Below, in pieces: positions 54,837 to 64,000 of a DNA stretch of 64,000 nucleotides. Both the position numbers and the translations under genes were made by a program. This DNA is from Manihot esculenta. Taxonomy: Eukaryota > Streptophyta > Magnoliopsida > Malpighiales > Euphorbiaceae. The stretch spans positions 19,134,009 to 19,198,008 of the forward strand of contig NC_035174.2 of the NCBI RefSeq assembly GCF_001659605.2. The letters are read 5' to 3'. The notes beneath the pieces were generated by a model. The model worked only from the letters and a program-made list of their open reading frames with translations. It did not search any database and was not told the origin of the DNA. How positions within the stretch are numbered: position 1 is the first letter of the stretch; the number at the start of each line of letters is the position of its first letter.

Positions 54837-56049
54837 TAAACTATTCCCCAAAAACCCCCTAAAACATCATAGAATAATCATAGAAAAACATACAAGAAAG
54901 GGCTGGACAGGGCACTTTCGGCGGCAGGTTCGGCGGCCGAAAGTCCCTCCAGAGCCGAAAGTCAGGCAGGTTCGGCGGCACCTTCGGCGGCCGAAACTCC
55001 CAGACAGAGGCGAAACTCATGCATGTTCGGCGGCACTTTCGGCGGCCGAAAGTCCCAGACAGAGACGAAAGTCTCCTTTCGGGGGCAAGCTTCGGCAGCC
55101 GAAGGCTGCCTCCACAAGCATGTTCGGCGGCCGAAAGTTCCTTCGGCTGCCGAACCTGGTTTCTCCCAGAATGGCAGAAACTCAGCTCCCCTATGCATTT
55201 ATGCCTCCTATCTCATCCAAACATGCATAAACCTGTTCTACAACATTCCCAATCATACACAAGCAAACATACAAGTTCCTAGGGGCATCAAACCATCAAA
55301 AACCCCAACTACAACACACAAGCAACTCACATTGTTCAAAATCACATCAAAAACCCATAAGCTCAACATAAGCTACACATGCATTTTCTACCCCATGAAC
55401 TTGCATAAAACTTGCTTAAAACACAGTGTAAGCTAGAGATCGACTCTTACCTCTTGAAGATCGAGGGTGGAGGCGATCTAACTTGGAGTTGGAAGAGATT
55501 TGAGTTCTTGAACCTCAAAGCTCCAAAACTTGCTCAAACTCGGAAATCTTCAAAACAAGATGAAAACTAGTGAAAAACTTGAAAGATCTAGAGGAAAAAC
55601 ATCAAAGATCGGTGAGGGGCGGCGGAAAGCTCACCTTGGCCGAAAATGGGGAAAAGCTCGCCCGTTTTCGGCTAAGGGACCCTTTTATAGTGGCTGGCCA
55701 GGCCACGTTCGGGGGCCGAATGTGCCTCCGCATGCATGCCATGTTCGGCGGCCGAACTTGAGGTTCGGCGGCCGAACCTGGACTTCCTCACTTATGCTTT
55801 CGGGGGCCTAAAGGCGCTCCCGAAGGCATGCATGTTCGGCGGCCGAACTTGAGGTTCGGCGGCCGAACCTGAGTTTTCCTTCAAGGTTGTTTTTATGCAA
55901 AAACTCATTTCCATTTTACTTAAAACCATGAAATACCTTAAAACATTTTATGAAAACATGCTTCTACCCTACTAGAGGCTTCCGACATCCGAGATTCCAC
56001 CGGACGGTAGGAATTCCGATATCGGAGTCTAGCCGGGTATTACAAGCCA

Positions 56050-57672
56050 GGTCCAGATACCCTGTGGCAAACGTTACCAGAGGAGAAACACTATCACCTC
56101 AGTTGGTCAACCTACAGAAAAACATTTGCTCAGAATGGATACCAAAGGATGCCACAGAGGCCCAGAAGGACAAAAGATGGGTTGAGGCAATGGAGATCGA
56201 GATGGATGCCTTGGAGAAAAACAAGACTTGGAAAAAATGCTGGCTACCCAAAACGACCAGTGGGATGCAAATGGGTGTTTACCATAAAGTATAAGTCAGA
56301 CGGAACAGTGGACAGATATAAAGCTAGACTTGTAGCAAAAGGATATACTCAGACTTATGGAGTTGACTATTCTGAAACATTCTCTCTAGTAGCAAAAATT
56401 GATGCAATACGGGTCCTATTCTCTCTAGCTGCAAACCTAGACTGGCCACTTCACCAATTTGATGTGAAAAATACTTTCTTGCATGGTGATCTAGAAGAGG
56501 AAGTATACATGGATGCTCCACCAGGGTTCATGAGTGGATATAGAAGGGGAGAAGTGTGTCGATTGAGGCGAGCCTTGTATGGGTTGAAACAGTCACCCAG
56601 AGCATGGTTTGGGAGATTTACTCAAGCAATGAAGAAAAATGGATATCGACAGAGTAACTCCGATCACACTCTATTCTTGAAGAGGAAAGGAAGGAAGATC
56701 ACGTGTTTGATTATATACGTGGATGACATGATTATAACTAGAGACGATGTGGACGAAATCAAACAACTGAGGGATAACTTATTCCAAGAATTTGAGATGA
56801 AAGACCTGGGGATGCTAAAATATTTTCTTGGAATCGAAGTTCTTAGGTCAGACTAGGAAATTTTGATATCACAGAGAAAGTACATTCTTGATCTGTTAAC
56901 TTAAACAGGAATGATAGATTGCAAACCAGTCGATACTTCGGTAATGGTCAATCACGAGTTGAGCAAGAACTCAAAAGAAGGACCCACAGACAGGGGGAGG
57001 TACCAGAGACTGGTAGGAAAACTGATTTATTTATCACACTCCAGACCAGACGTGGCATATGCTGTGAGTTTGGTAAGTCAGTTCATGCATGATCCAAAAC
57101 AAGACCATATGGAGGCAGCATTGAGAATCGTTCGATATCTGAAAGGAACAGCTGGGATGGGCATGTTGTTCAAAAAGAATGGTCATTTCAGTATCAGTGG
57201 ATATACGGACGCAAGTTGGGTAGGAGATCTCTCCGACAGACGATCTACTTCAGGATACTTTACCTTTGTCGGAGGAAATTTGGTAACGTGGAAAAGTAAG
57301 AAACAAAAAGTGGTGGCACTGTCAAGTGCTGAAGCAGAATTTAGGGGAATAGCAAAAGGACTGGCAGAACTCCTATGGATCAGAAAGTTGATGTTTGAGC
57401 TTGGATTCCCATCAAAGGATGCAGCTGAACTCCATTGTGACAACAAGGCGGCAATAAGCATTTCTGAAAATCCAGTTCAGCATGATCGAACAAAACATGT
57501 TGAAATAGACCGATATTTCATCAAAGAAAAGTTGGACAGTGGTCTGATATCTTTACCGTTTGTTCGATCAGAGGATCAATGGGCGGACATCCTAACCAAA
57601 GCAGTAGCTGGACGAATATTCCATAAGGTTTTGGGCAAGTTGGGTAGGCTAGATCCACATGAACCAACTTGA
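56050..57672 (+). pseudogene. Copia reverse transcriptase and RNase H, broken
   Basis: Continues directly from 44033 (FEAA then RSRYPVANVT) once the insert is removed. A frameshift near 56250 leads into CKWVFTIKYKSDG, RYKARLVAKGYTQ, QFDVKNTFLHGDLEEE, YGLKQSPRAW and the active-site IIYVDDMII (56715-56741). Stops at about 56854 and 56902 interrupt it. RNase H follows, open, from 56911: YTDASWVGDLSDRRSTSGY, LSSAEAEFR, HCDNKAAI and RTKHVEIDRYFIKE, ending at TGA 57670-57672. Confidence 0.88.
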
Positions 57673-57679
57673 GGGGGAG

Positions 57680-57908
57680 TGTTGGAAAGAATCCTCTGCC
57701 ATGATTGTAAATCAATCAGTGATCCTCTGTCATGATTGTAAATCAATCAGTGATCAAATCTTACCATGTTTAGCTTAGCATGATTCTAGGACATAATTGA
57801 GGGCACAATCAAAGGTCTAATTGTTCATATTATGTACTATTTAAACTTTGTAACTTACTACACAAGAGGTAAGAAAATAAAAACAGTTTTCTTCCTATAA
57901 TATCAAGA
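57680..57908 (+). repeat. 3' LTR of the Ale-like copia element
   Basis: 229 bp, about 97% identical to the 5' LTR by eye. Confidence 0.9.
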
Positions 57909-59320
57909 CACACAACTCGGGCAAACAGCACCAGCAGATAGCAGATTCGCCAAACTTGGAGACCAAGTCATCAATAGTCCTTTTTCACTCCAATCACGTG
58001 GGACAGCTCAACAACTCATTAATACACCTCAGCAGTCTCTCCTACATAATTAGGAAGCCAAATATCAAAAAGACACAAATGCCTTCCATGAGTTCAAATA
58101 GGAAAAGGAGTCTCATCTCAACAAGGAAACCTAGGGCAGCCTCTTCAAGCTATAAAAGGACATGCAAACCAGCAAAGAAAGATCTTCTAATCATCTCTCA
58201 TCAGGGAGAAAGAGTTCCAGCAGCCCCGCGCACCTCCAGCCGCACCAGCCGGCCCCTTCCATTGTTGTTTCTTGCTTTCTTTCTTTTCTTTTATGTTTGT
58301 TTCAGCCATGAGTGGCTGAAACCCTTATTTCTAGTTGAAGATTAGGTGAAACTTTAATAGTTTATGGATTGGGAGATCTGAATATGTTAGGTTCATCTTT
58401 TATTTATCAATATTTATGCAATTTGATGTTGAATTCTATTGTTGCTTTGTTATTTAGATCAATAGGGCCCATTGATTCCTGATTGCAAAGTGATAATTTG
58501 TTAGTTTGGATGATTTGAAGTCCGTAATTACTTGAATTATTCAAACACAAGTAACCCTTGGTGTAAAAACCTAGAAAATTACATAATCTAGCAATATTAC
58601 CATACGTTTGGGTAGCTAGAATTAGGTCTCTCTATTTCTTAATGCAATTAATAGTTGTTAGATGCCAAAGGTCCAAGGATGTTCCTTGGAAACTTGTTGA
58701 TTAGTAGTTAATTAGAGGACGTTCCCTAATTAACCTATGCTTAAGGAGGGATATGGAGGTGAGAAGCGTCTTCCACCTCCATAACTAATTTATTGAGTCA
58801 AATAAAAGATATAAGCATCAATGATCAATCCCAACAACTAAAGTGGATCCAACTCTTCAACTAGGCTTTCTCTCATTATTGAATTCTCTTTACTTAATTA
58901 CTTGCTTTACTTTGCTATTTTTAATTCTAGTTTAGTAATCAAACCTCGAAACCCCCCAATTTACTTTGTCTATTTATTTACTTGGTCTTGATTGGGAAAA
59001 TAAGTAAGTATCAATTCCCTGTGGATTTGATCCTTTTGCCACTATCTACAGTTGTAAAATTGTGGATAACCAAAAAGATTATTTTTGATCGGTTTCGACA
59101 ACCGCACAGTCATAGAACCATCAGAGTTAAGGAGTCCGAGATACGTGCCGACAACACCAATAATATCGGAGTCCGGTGAGATGACAAATGCAACCCCGCC
59201 ACCAATAGATTGACGGGTTTAGATTGGCAACAAAAAATGAGAAACAAGTAGTGAAACTGGTAATAGAGAGTACTTGATTGTCGAAATCTAGATAGGGAAA
59301 AGAATATGAGAAGGATGAAA

Positions 59321-59651
59321 GGCAATGGAATAAGCCTTTTGATGCATAGTAAGAGTATTTATGGAATTTAAATTATTTATCTCTCATTTTTAACAGAATT
59401 TAAGATGGAAGGACTGTGAGTGTATTTGTCTTAGACCATTATCTTGGACCTTTTTGTATGTCATTTTGGTTATTAATAAAAAAAAGGTTTTATTATCATT
59501 ATTATTTGTTTGCATATTACATGACAATGACTAACATCACTGGTTACTTATTATTATGGTGATGATAATAAAATATGACTAGTATGATTATTGATTGATA
59601 ATGATGAGATGGTTATGTATATGTTGATATAATTCAATAATCATAGATACT
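59321..59651. other. Intergenic, no gene seen
   Basis: AT-rich sequence after the LecRK fragment; nothing recognised. Confidence 0.5.
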
Positions 59652-60861
59652 TGTTAGAGAAAAAAGTATTGAATAGACTCATATTGAGATCATTACATGC
59701 ATTATTGTTATAAGTGAATCTCAAGATAGTTATGTTTAAATCCTTTGACTTGAGATTATCATAGTTTTCAGCATAAAGAATGTTATGTTTTGACATAACC
59801 GAACATTGTCTTTAATCGGATAATCATAAAGGTTATAATTGAATATAATAGAAATTATGTAGAAAATATTAAACAATGAAGATAGAATTTGTCTCTATCT
59901 TTGAGAGAGATATCTTCTGGACCCCTTGATAAGTGAGACTGAAAAATGTAGGGTCATGCTCAAATGAATTGATAGTGTGATCAATATCATTTGGTTTTAT
60001 CAGTCTACTTAGAGATCGAGAAATCATAAATTCGAACATTATAAGTTTGACATTAACAATGACTTATGTTCAAACTAGATATCATGTGACAAATGAATTA
60101 ATACATGTTCTATTTATTAGGCTGTATCACACTATCGATCTTCATATTAATTGGGTAGTCATAATGTCTTACTAGAGACTGTTTATGATTTATGAGCCTT
60201 GTGGGACTAAGTCTATTGTCAATTAATGTGAGCCTATTGGGTCACACACAAAAGGACGTTGTTGATGTGCTATGTCATATTAATGGGCTAAAAGCCTATT
60301 AATATAATTAATAATAATAAAGATATTATTATTAATATTAATTATTTATTATTATAAGATAATAATATTTAAAATATTTGCAGTCTATTTATAACTATTA
60401 CAGATAAAAAAATTTTCGTTTTCCTTTTCAAAAAGGACTTATCACATAGATATTCGAGTATCTGTGAGATTGTGATAGTTGATTATGAACACAACTCTTT
60501 TATGAAAAGAAGTATACAAAAAGATTGAAAACAAATAAAAAACCTTCTTCCAATCACGGGAGCAAAGTTTTTTGGAGTAATCATTTTTCCAGGTTGCAAA
60601 TTGGGGAGCACATAGCTTATCCATCCGTTGAGAGGGCTAACACTCCAGACGGAAAATGTTCGAGTGGATACCATTGAGGGTGTTTATTTCAGAAGCAGTA
60701 CCATCAGTCCGGAATTGTCTATTCTCGTCAAGTCTAAAAGATTAGTCTCTTATCTTTTCTTTCGAAATAAATGAAGCACTCGGATCTTGAAAGGGGAAAC
60801 AAAGATTTTTATTTTCCACTACGTAGATTTTGGGTTGCAGTAATCTCTAGATTTCCTAACA
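59652..60861. mobile_element. Putative solo LTR (1210 bp)
   Basis: Starts TGTTAGAGAAA and ends GATTTCCTAACA, an inverted terminal pair. The internal sequence is non-coding, and no PBS, polypurine tract or partner lies next to it. The flanks ATACT and AGGAC do not match, so it could be truncated, recombined between elements, or misjudged. Confidence 0.45.
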
Positions 60862-60980
60862 AGGACCTCCAGTTTGGACGAAATAAAAATACAGGGGTTT
60901 AAGTGTTTGGTTTTAAAAATAAAAGAATTGATCCGTTAATTATGTTAAAACTCAGAGACTAAAGTACAATTTACTCTTAT
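60862..60980 (-). repeat. Dispersed repeat with (TAA)n tail, copy 2
   Basis: Read on the minus strand it gives AGAGTAAATTGTACTTTAGT, then AACCAAACACTTAA and CCTGTATTTTTATTT, matching 39285-39400. Its (TTA)n tail continues at 63286 beyond the inserted Tekay solo LTR. Confidence 0.55.
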
Positions 60981-63280
60981 TGTAATACCCGGCTAGACTC
61001 CGATATCGGAATTCCTACCGTCCGGTGGAATCTCGAATGTCGGAAACCTCTAGAAGGGTAAAACCGTATTTTTATGAAATGTTTTGATGTATTTTATGTT
61101 TTTAAGTAAAAAGGAAATTGAGTTTTGTATGAAAAAGGCCAAGGAGGCATTTCCAGATTCGGCCGCCGAACGTGGGATGGTTTAGGGGGGCATGTTAGGC
61201 TTCCGAAAGTCTCAAAGGTTCGGCCGCCGAACCTCATGTTCGGCCGCCGAACTTGCATGAGATGTGGGGGCACGTTTGGCTGCCGAAAGGTGGTCTGCCA
61301 GTCCTATATAAGAGCTCCATGGCCGAAACGGGCGAGTTTTCTCCCCATTTTCGGCCACGATGAGTTCATGCTCTCCTATGGTTCATTTTTGATGTTTTTC
61401 CTCCGATCTTTCATGTTTTAACAAGCTTTATGTTGATTTGAAGAGATTTGAGCAAAAAGAGCAAGTTTTGGAAACTTGGAGACCAAAGAGCGGATCTCTC
61501 CCATCTCCGAGTTGGATCGTCTCTCCTCTCATTCTACAAGAGGTAAGAGTAGATCCATAGTTCCTTTCATGTTTTAAGTAAGTTTTATGAGGTTTTATGG
61601 GGTAGAAATGCATGTGTAGGTTTATGTGAAGTTTATGAGTTTACTGTGCGTTTATGAATAATGTATGTTGGTTATGCATGTTTGATGTGTTGTAGTTGGG
61701 GTTTAGGATAGTTTGAAGCCCTTAGGAGCTTGTATGCTTGAGTATGCATGTTGTAGAATAGGAAAATACATGATTGAATGAGTTGGGAGGTTTTTATGCA
61801 TGTAAAGGCTGAGTTTCTGCCCTTTGGGAAGAACTCAGGTTCGGCAACCGAAGGCTCTTTCGGCCGCCGAACCTGCCTTTGGTAGCATGAATCGGCTGCC
61901 GAACCCTGCCCCCGAAAGTGGACTTTCGGCTCTGGAAGGGAGTTTCGACCGCCGAAGGTGCCGCCGAACATGCATGAGTTTCGTCTCTGGAGGGAACCTT
62001 CGGCCGCCGAAAGTGCCGCCGAAGGTGCATGACTTTCGGCTCTGGAGGGCCTTTCGGCCGCCGAACCTGCCGCCGAAAGTGCCCTGTTCAGCCCTCCTTT
62101 GCATGATTTCTATGGATGTTCTAAGGTGTTTTAGGGGTTTTTTGGGGAGTATTTTTAGAGTCATGTTCATAGATGTTTGGTCCCTCATTTGAGTCCACCT
62201 GTGTAGGTTTGGACCCGAGGAACCGAGGACCCCAGCAGTGAGTCAGCTGCTCCAGTGTCTGGTCTGAGCTAACCAGAGGTGAGTGAAATAACTCTTTATG
62301 TTTTAAAGTAAATAATAAATGTTTCAGCATGATTCATGCATCACGAATGCCATGAGATATAATAGGTTGTTGCATTAGAATCCACGAATATGTTGCACCG
62401 CATTCTTTGTTGAGGATGTGGGTGAATGCTGTATGATCCAATTAGTCCCTGAGGAAAGACCAGGACCCCATTCTACGGCCTGGCACGGTATAAAAGACTA
62501 GGACCCCATTCTACGGCCTGACACGGTATGGAACGAGAAGACCAGGTGCCAGATGAGGCCCTGGGGCAATGGTAAGTAATGTTATGATATGACAGGAAGA
62601 CCAGGACCCCATTCTACGGCCTGGCACGGATATGATGCTGGGACTATTTGGTGACAGGTTCACCCTTGATGTGAATTGTCTGTGATGTGATGCATTTCAT
62701 GAAAGCATGAATGTTAATATATGTTTTTACTATTCTGCTCACTGGGCTTTATAGCTCACCCCTCTCCCTTAACCCCCTAGGTTTGCAGGTATAGGGTAGA
62801 CCAGGAGGTCAGCAGGAGTAGAGTCTTGTTGTATGTAATAGATAGTTGTGGACATAAATATGATGTAATGTAAAAGTATAGTATAGAAATGCTATGTAAT
62901 GATGTTTATGGATGTTAGAGTTGTGCTTGACCATAGTATATTGTAAATCCCTTTTAGTACATGATCTTAGATGTGTAATGATGCTTATATGAACCAAACT
63001 CAATACATGTTATGTCACCCCATCGGAGCATTAATGAGACTCCAAGGAGGGGTTAATGTTTATGATTATGTCTATGTTTAGTGCATGCACAGGTTGAGTT
63101 TGGTGAATGAATGAAAGAAGGAATGAATGAAAAGAAAAGCTCAAATTTTTATGTATGTGTTGATCATGTATGGGATTAAATAGGTTTACAGGAAGTATGT
63201 TTGGCTTGCTAAGGGTCCCGGCGGCCTTAAGTCGATCTGGATCCTAGCGCCGGTAGCGGTCCGATTTTCGGGTCGTTACA
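60981..63280 (+). mobile_element. Solo LTR of the Tekay family (2300 bp, TSD CTTAT)
   Basis: TGTAATACCCGGCTAGACTC to TTCGGGTCGTTACA, with exact TSDs CTTAT at 60976-60980 and 63281-63285. It is more diverged than the other copies. Its minisatellite at 62455-62635 has the core AGGACCCCATTCTACGGCCT in at least three copies. The TATA box lies at about 61303. Confidence 0.93.
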
Positions 63281-63299
63281 CTTATTATTATTATTACTA

Positions 63300-63917
63300 T
63301 TACTATTGTTATTTTTATATGCAAATTAACATTGTTGAGATTTAAAAATGCAGAGAATGAGTCTTTAAGATCAAGATATGCCTTACATAAAAGCAAATTT
63401 AGATTCACTTCATCAAAATGATTATTGAGTTCTTGAAGTTGCATATCAATAACAAAGTAGAATAGCTCAACATGGTAGAAATGAAGATTTATCATCTTTT
63501 CAGTTCTTCTTCTCGATCTCCCTCTCATTGTATATAAATCATTCATCTCTAACATAATTATATCATATTTACCACAAAGTTGCACTGCTTCAAGTAGTAA
63601 AGACTATCAACCATCATCTCTTACAATTTGCAAATGACATTTGGAAACTTTAACTAGCTGCTTAACATTTACAATATCTTGATCCCTTCTTTGCAAAGCT
63701 TGTGATCATTCATGAGTGATACCCAAAATTTTTCTCATGATAAGCAATACAAAAACAAATTCAAAACGACTCATAACATCTAGCAACTCAATTTCTTCAC
63801 CTTTTTGTGGATCATTATTCTTATTTTCACCAATATACTTAAGAATATCAAACACAGATGAAAATAAATGTATCAAATTAATTAATATAATATAATGAGA
63901 ACTCCAACGAGTATCTT
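63300..63917 (-). pseudogene. hAT-family transposase remnant (TTF zinc-finger/hAT type)
   Basis: Minus strand, high to low: DTRWSSHYIILINLIHLFSS begins at 63917. Next come MSRFEFVFVLLIMRKILGIT (about 63772-63713), then a stop. In another frame from 63585 come MLEMNDLYTMRGRSRRRTEK, VELFYFVIDMQLQELNNHFD and KDSFSAFLNLNNV. These are recognisable blocks of the plant 'zinc finger MYM/TTF-type' hAT proteins, between the catalytic core and the dimerisation region. Stops and a frame change are present. The N-terminal part is cut off by the LTR at 63918 and the C-terminal part ends in the TTA repeat. Confidence 0.75.
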
Positions 63918-64000
63918 TGACTATGCGGTTATCGAGACCGGTCAAAAATAACATATTTGGTTATTCACAATTTTACAACTGTAGATAGTAGCAAAATGAT
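63918..64000 (-). mobile_element. LTR end of an Athila/Tat-like element, truncated by the window edge
   Basis: The plus strand TGACTATGCGGTTATCGAGA, with ACAATTTTACAACTGTAGAT further on, is the inverse of the LTR end at about 59035-59112. It interrupts the hAT remnant and runs out of the window. The 5 bp before it, ATCTT, is the expected TSD. Confidence 0.75.

Larger units (their letters stand above)
44034..56044 (-). mobile_element. Solo LTR of the Tekay family, minus strand, third layer (TSD AGCCA)
   Basis: The plus strand starts TGTAACGACCCGAAAATCGG (44034) and ends TAGCCGGGTATTACA (56044), the inverse of the family LTR. TSDs AGCCA lie at 44029-44033 and 56045-56049, and the copia frame reads through the site. 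The LTR itself, 44034-45147 plus 54842-56044, is about 2317 bp, split by the complete Tekay element. It has the same TTCGGCGGCCGAA boxes and TATA (CTTTTATA, about 55682) as the others. Confidence 0.92.
40569..57908 (+). mobile_element. Ale-like Ty1/copia retrotransposon, second layer (TSD CACAC)
   Basis: 229-bp LTRs at 40569-40797 and 57680-57908, about 7 differences between them by eye. TSDs CACAC lie at 40564-40568 and 57909-57913. The PBS TGGTATCAGAGCA follows the 5' LTR directly (40798), and a GAGGGGGAG tract precedes the 3' LTR (57671-57679). The ends are TGTTGG...CAAGA rather than ...CA, but the TSDs fix them. Gag, protease, integrase, RT and RNase H are present with several stops. The order and short LTRs fit the Ale group. 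It is cut at 44034-56044 by a Tekay solo LTR with its own insert. Confidence 0.9.
40227..59112 (+). mobile_element. Solo LTR of an Athila/Tat-like Ty3 element (about 1541 bp), outermost layer of the nest
   Basis: It starts TGATAGAGCCAAATTTAG (40227) and ends CGCACAGTCA (59112). Removing the copia element and one CACAC joins 40227-40568 to 57914-59112. TSDs TAGAA lie at 40222-40226 and 59113-59117, and the LecRK frame reads straight through. TATAAAAGG at 58151-58159 is the likely TATA box. The end includes AATTCCCTGTGGATTTGATC, a pattern of LTR ends in Athila/Tat-group elements. A second, inverted copy of the end is at 63918-64000. No PBS or coding region belongs to it. Confidence 0.82.
39546..59320 (-). 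pseudogene. L-type lectin receptor kinase pseudogene, split by the nested retrotransposons
   Basis: Minus strand, high to low: 59320-59113 shows FRQ-type lectin start and IGGGVAFVISPDSDIIGVVG. After the insertion, 40226-39546 continues in frame with [54 protein letters not shown], a shifted STEVHSIEW, then a transmembrane helix (FLAVFAGVLIWIV) and juxtamembrane KIPKEFSYKEP. This is the layout of LecRK proteins (extracellular lectin, TM, kinase), nearest class VIII by wording. Defects: a frameshift near 59205, a TAG after NMISS (about 40113), a frameshift near 39945, TAG in IEW*SF (about 39925), and no kinase domain after 39546. It is a dead fragment, old enough to host four rounds of insertion. 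Confidence 0.8.

Noticed and set aside
40227..59112. Reading the outer Athila/Tat-like layer as a complete element
   Set aside because: Only one LTR's worth of sequence exists after the nested layers are removed, and the TSDs flank it directly.

Overview
The window is plant nuclear DNA. It has AT-rich intergenic sequence, genes with GT-AG introns, and dense LTR retrotransposons, hAT-type MITEs and decayed relics. The lineages present (Tekay-type chromovirus, Tat-type Ty3, Ale-like and Tork-like Ty1/copia, TRIM, an ankyrin/PGG gene, an L-type lectin receptor kinase) fit a eudicot. A Euphorbiaceae species such as cassava is my guess; nothing in the sequence proves it. No rRNA, functional tRNA, CRISPR or prokaryotic feature was seen.

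Layout. 1-14700: a truncated minus-strand retrotransposon at the left edge (LTR 103-409); a 32-bp perfect hairpin at 430-505; a Ty1/copia relic split by a Tekay solo LTR (1155-3473, TSD GTTTA); a direct repeat carrying decayed Tekay LTR ends; an ankyrin pseudogene (7253-8046) split by a 299-bp solo LTR; a LINE scrap and a decayed Tork-like element (about 8484-12150); then AT-rich sequence with SINE-like tRNA-derived copies. 14716-16136: a hAT-type MITE with another nested in it.

16484-38912, minus strand: a four-exon ankyrin-repeat/PGG membrane-protein gene. Its last exon is cut by a 13.2-kb Tat-lineage Ty3 retrotransposon (16635-29841, TSD CTAAG) whose LTRs differ by one indel. With the insertion and one TSD removed, the four exons sum to 1785 bp, an exact open frame. 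The Tat element carries gag and pol on the minus strand, an antisense gene with two introns (19258-22200), and tandem arrays. A second, degenerate copy of the antisense module appears to lie beside the 3' LTR. Intron 2 of the ankyrin gene holds copia and gypsy fragments and a TRIM interrupted by a hAT MITE.

39546-59320: a decayed L-type lectin receptor kinase pseudogene (minus) that hosts a four-deep nest: an Athila/Tat-like solo LTR (40227-59112, TSD TAGAA), containing an Ale-like copia element (40569-57908, TSD CACAC), containing a minus-strand Tekay solo LTR (44034-56044, TSD AGCCA), containing a full Tekay element (45148-54836, TSD TAAAC). Every layer is supported by a matching 5-bp TSD. 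59652-64000: a putative solo LTR, a third Tekay solo LTR (60981-63280, TSD CTTAT), a hAT transposase remnant, and the edge of another Athila/Tat-like LTR.

Together these record repeated insertion, LTR-LTR recombination and C-to-T decay in a gene-poor region. The only recognisable host genes are the recently disrupted ankyrin gene, its pseudogene relative and the lectin-kinase pseudogene.
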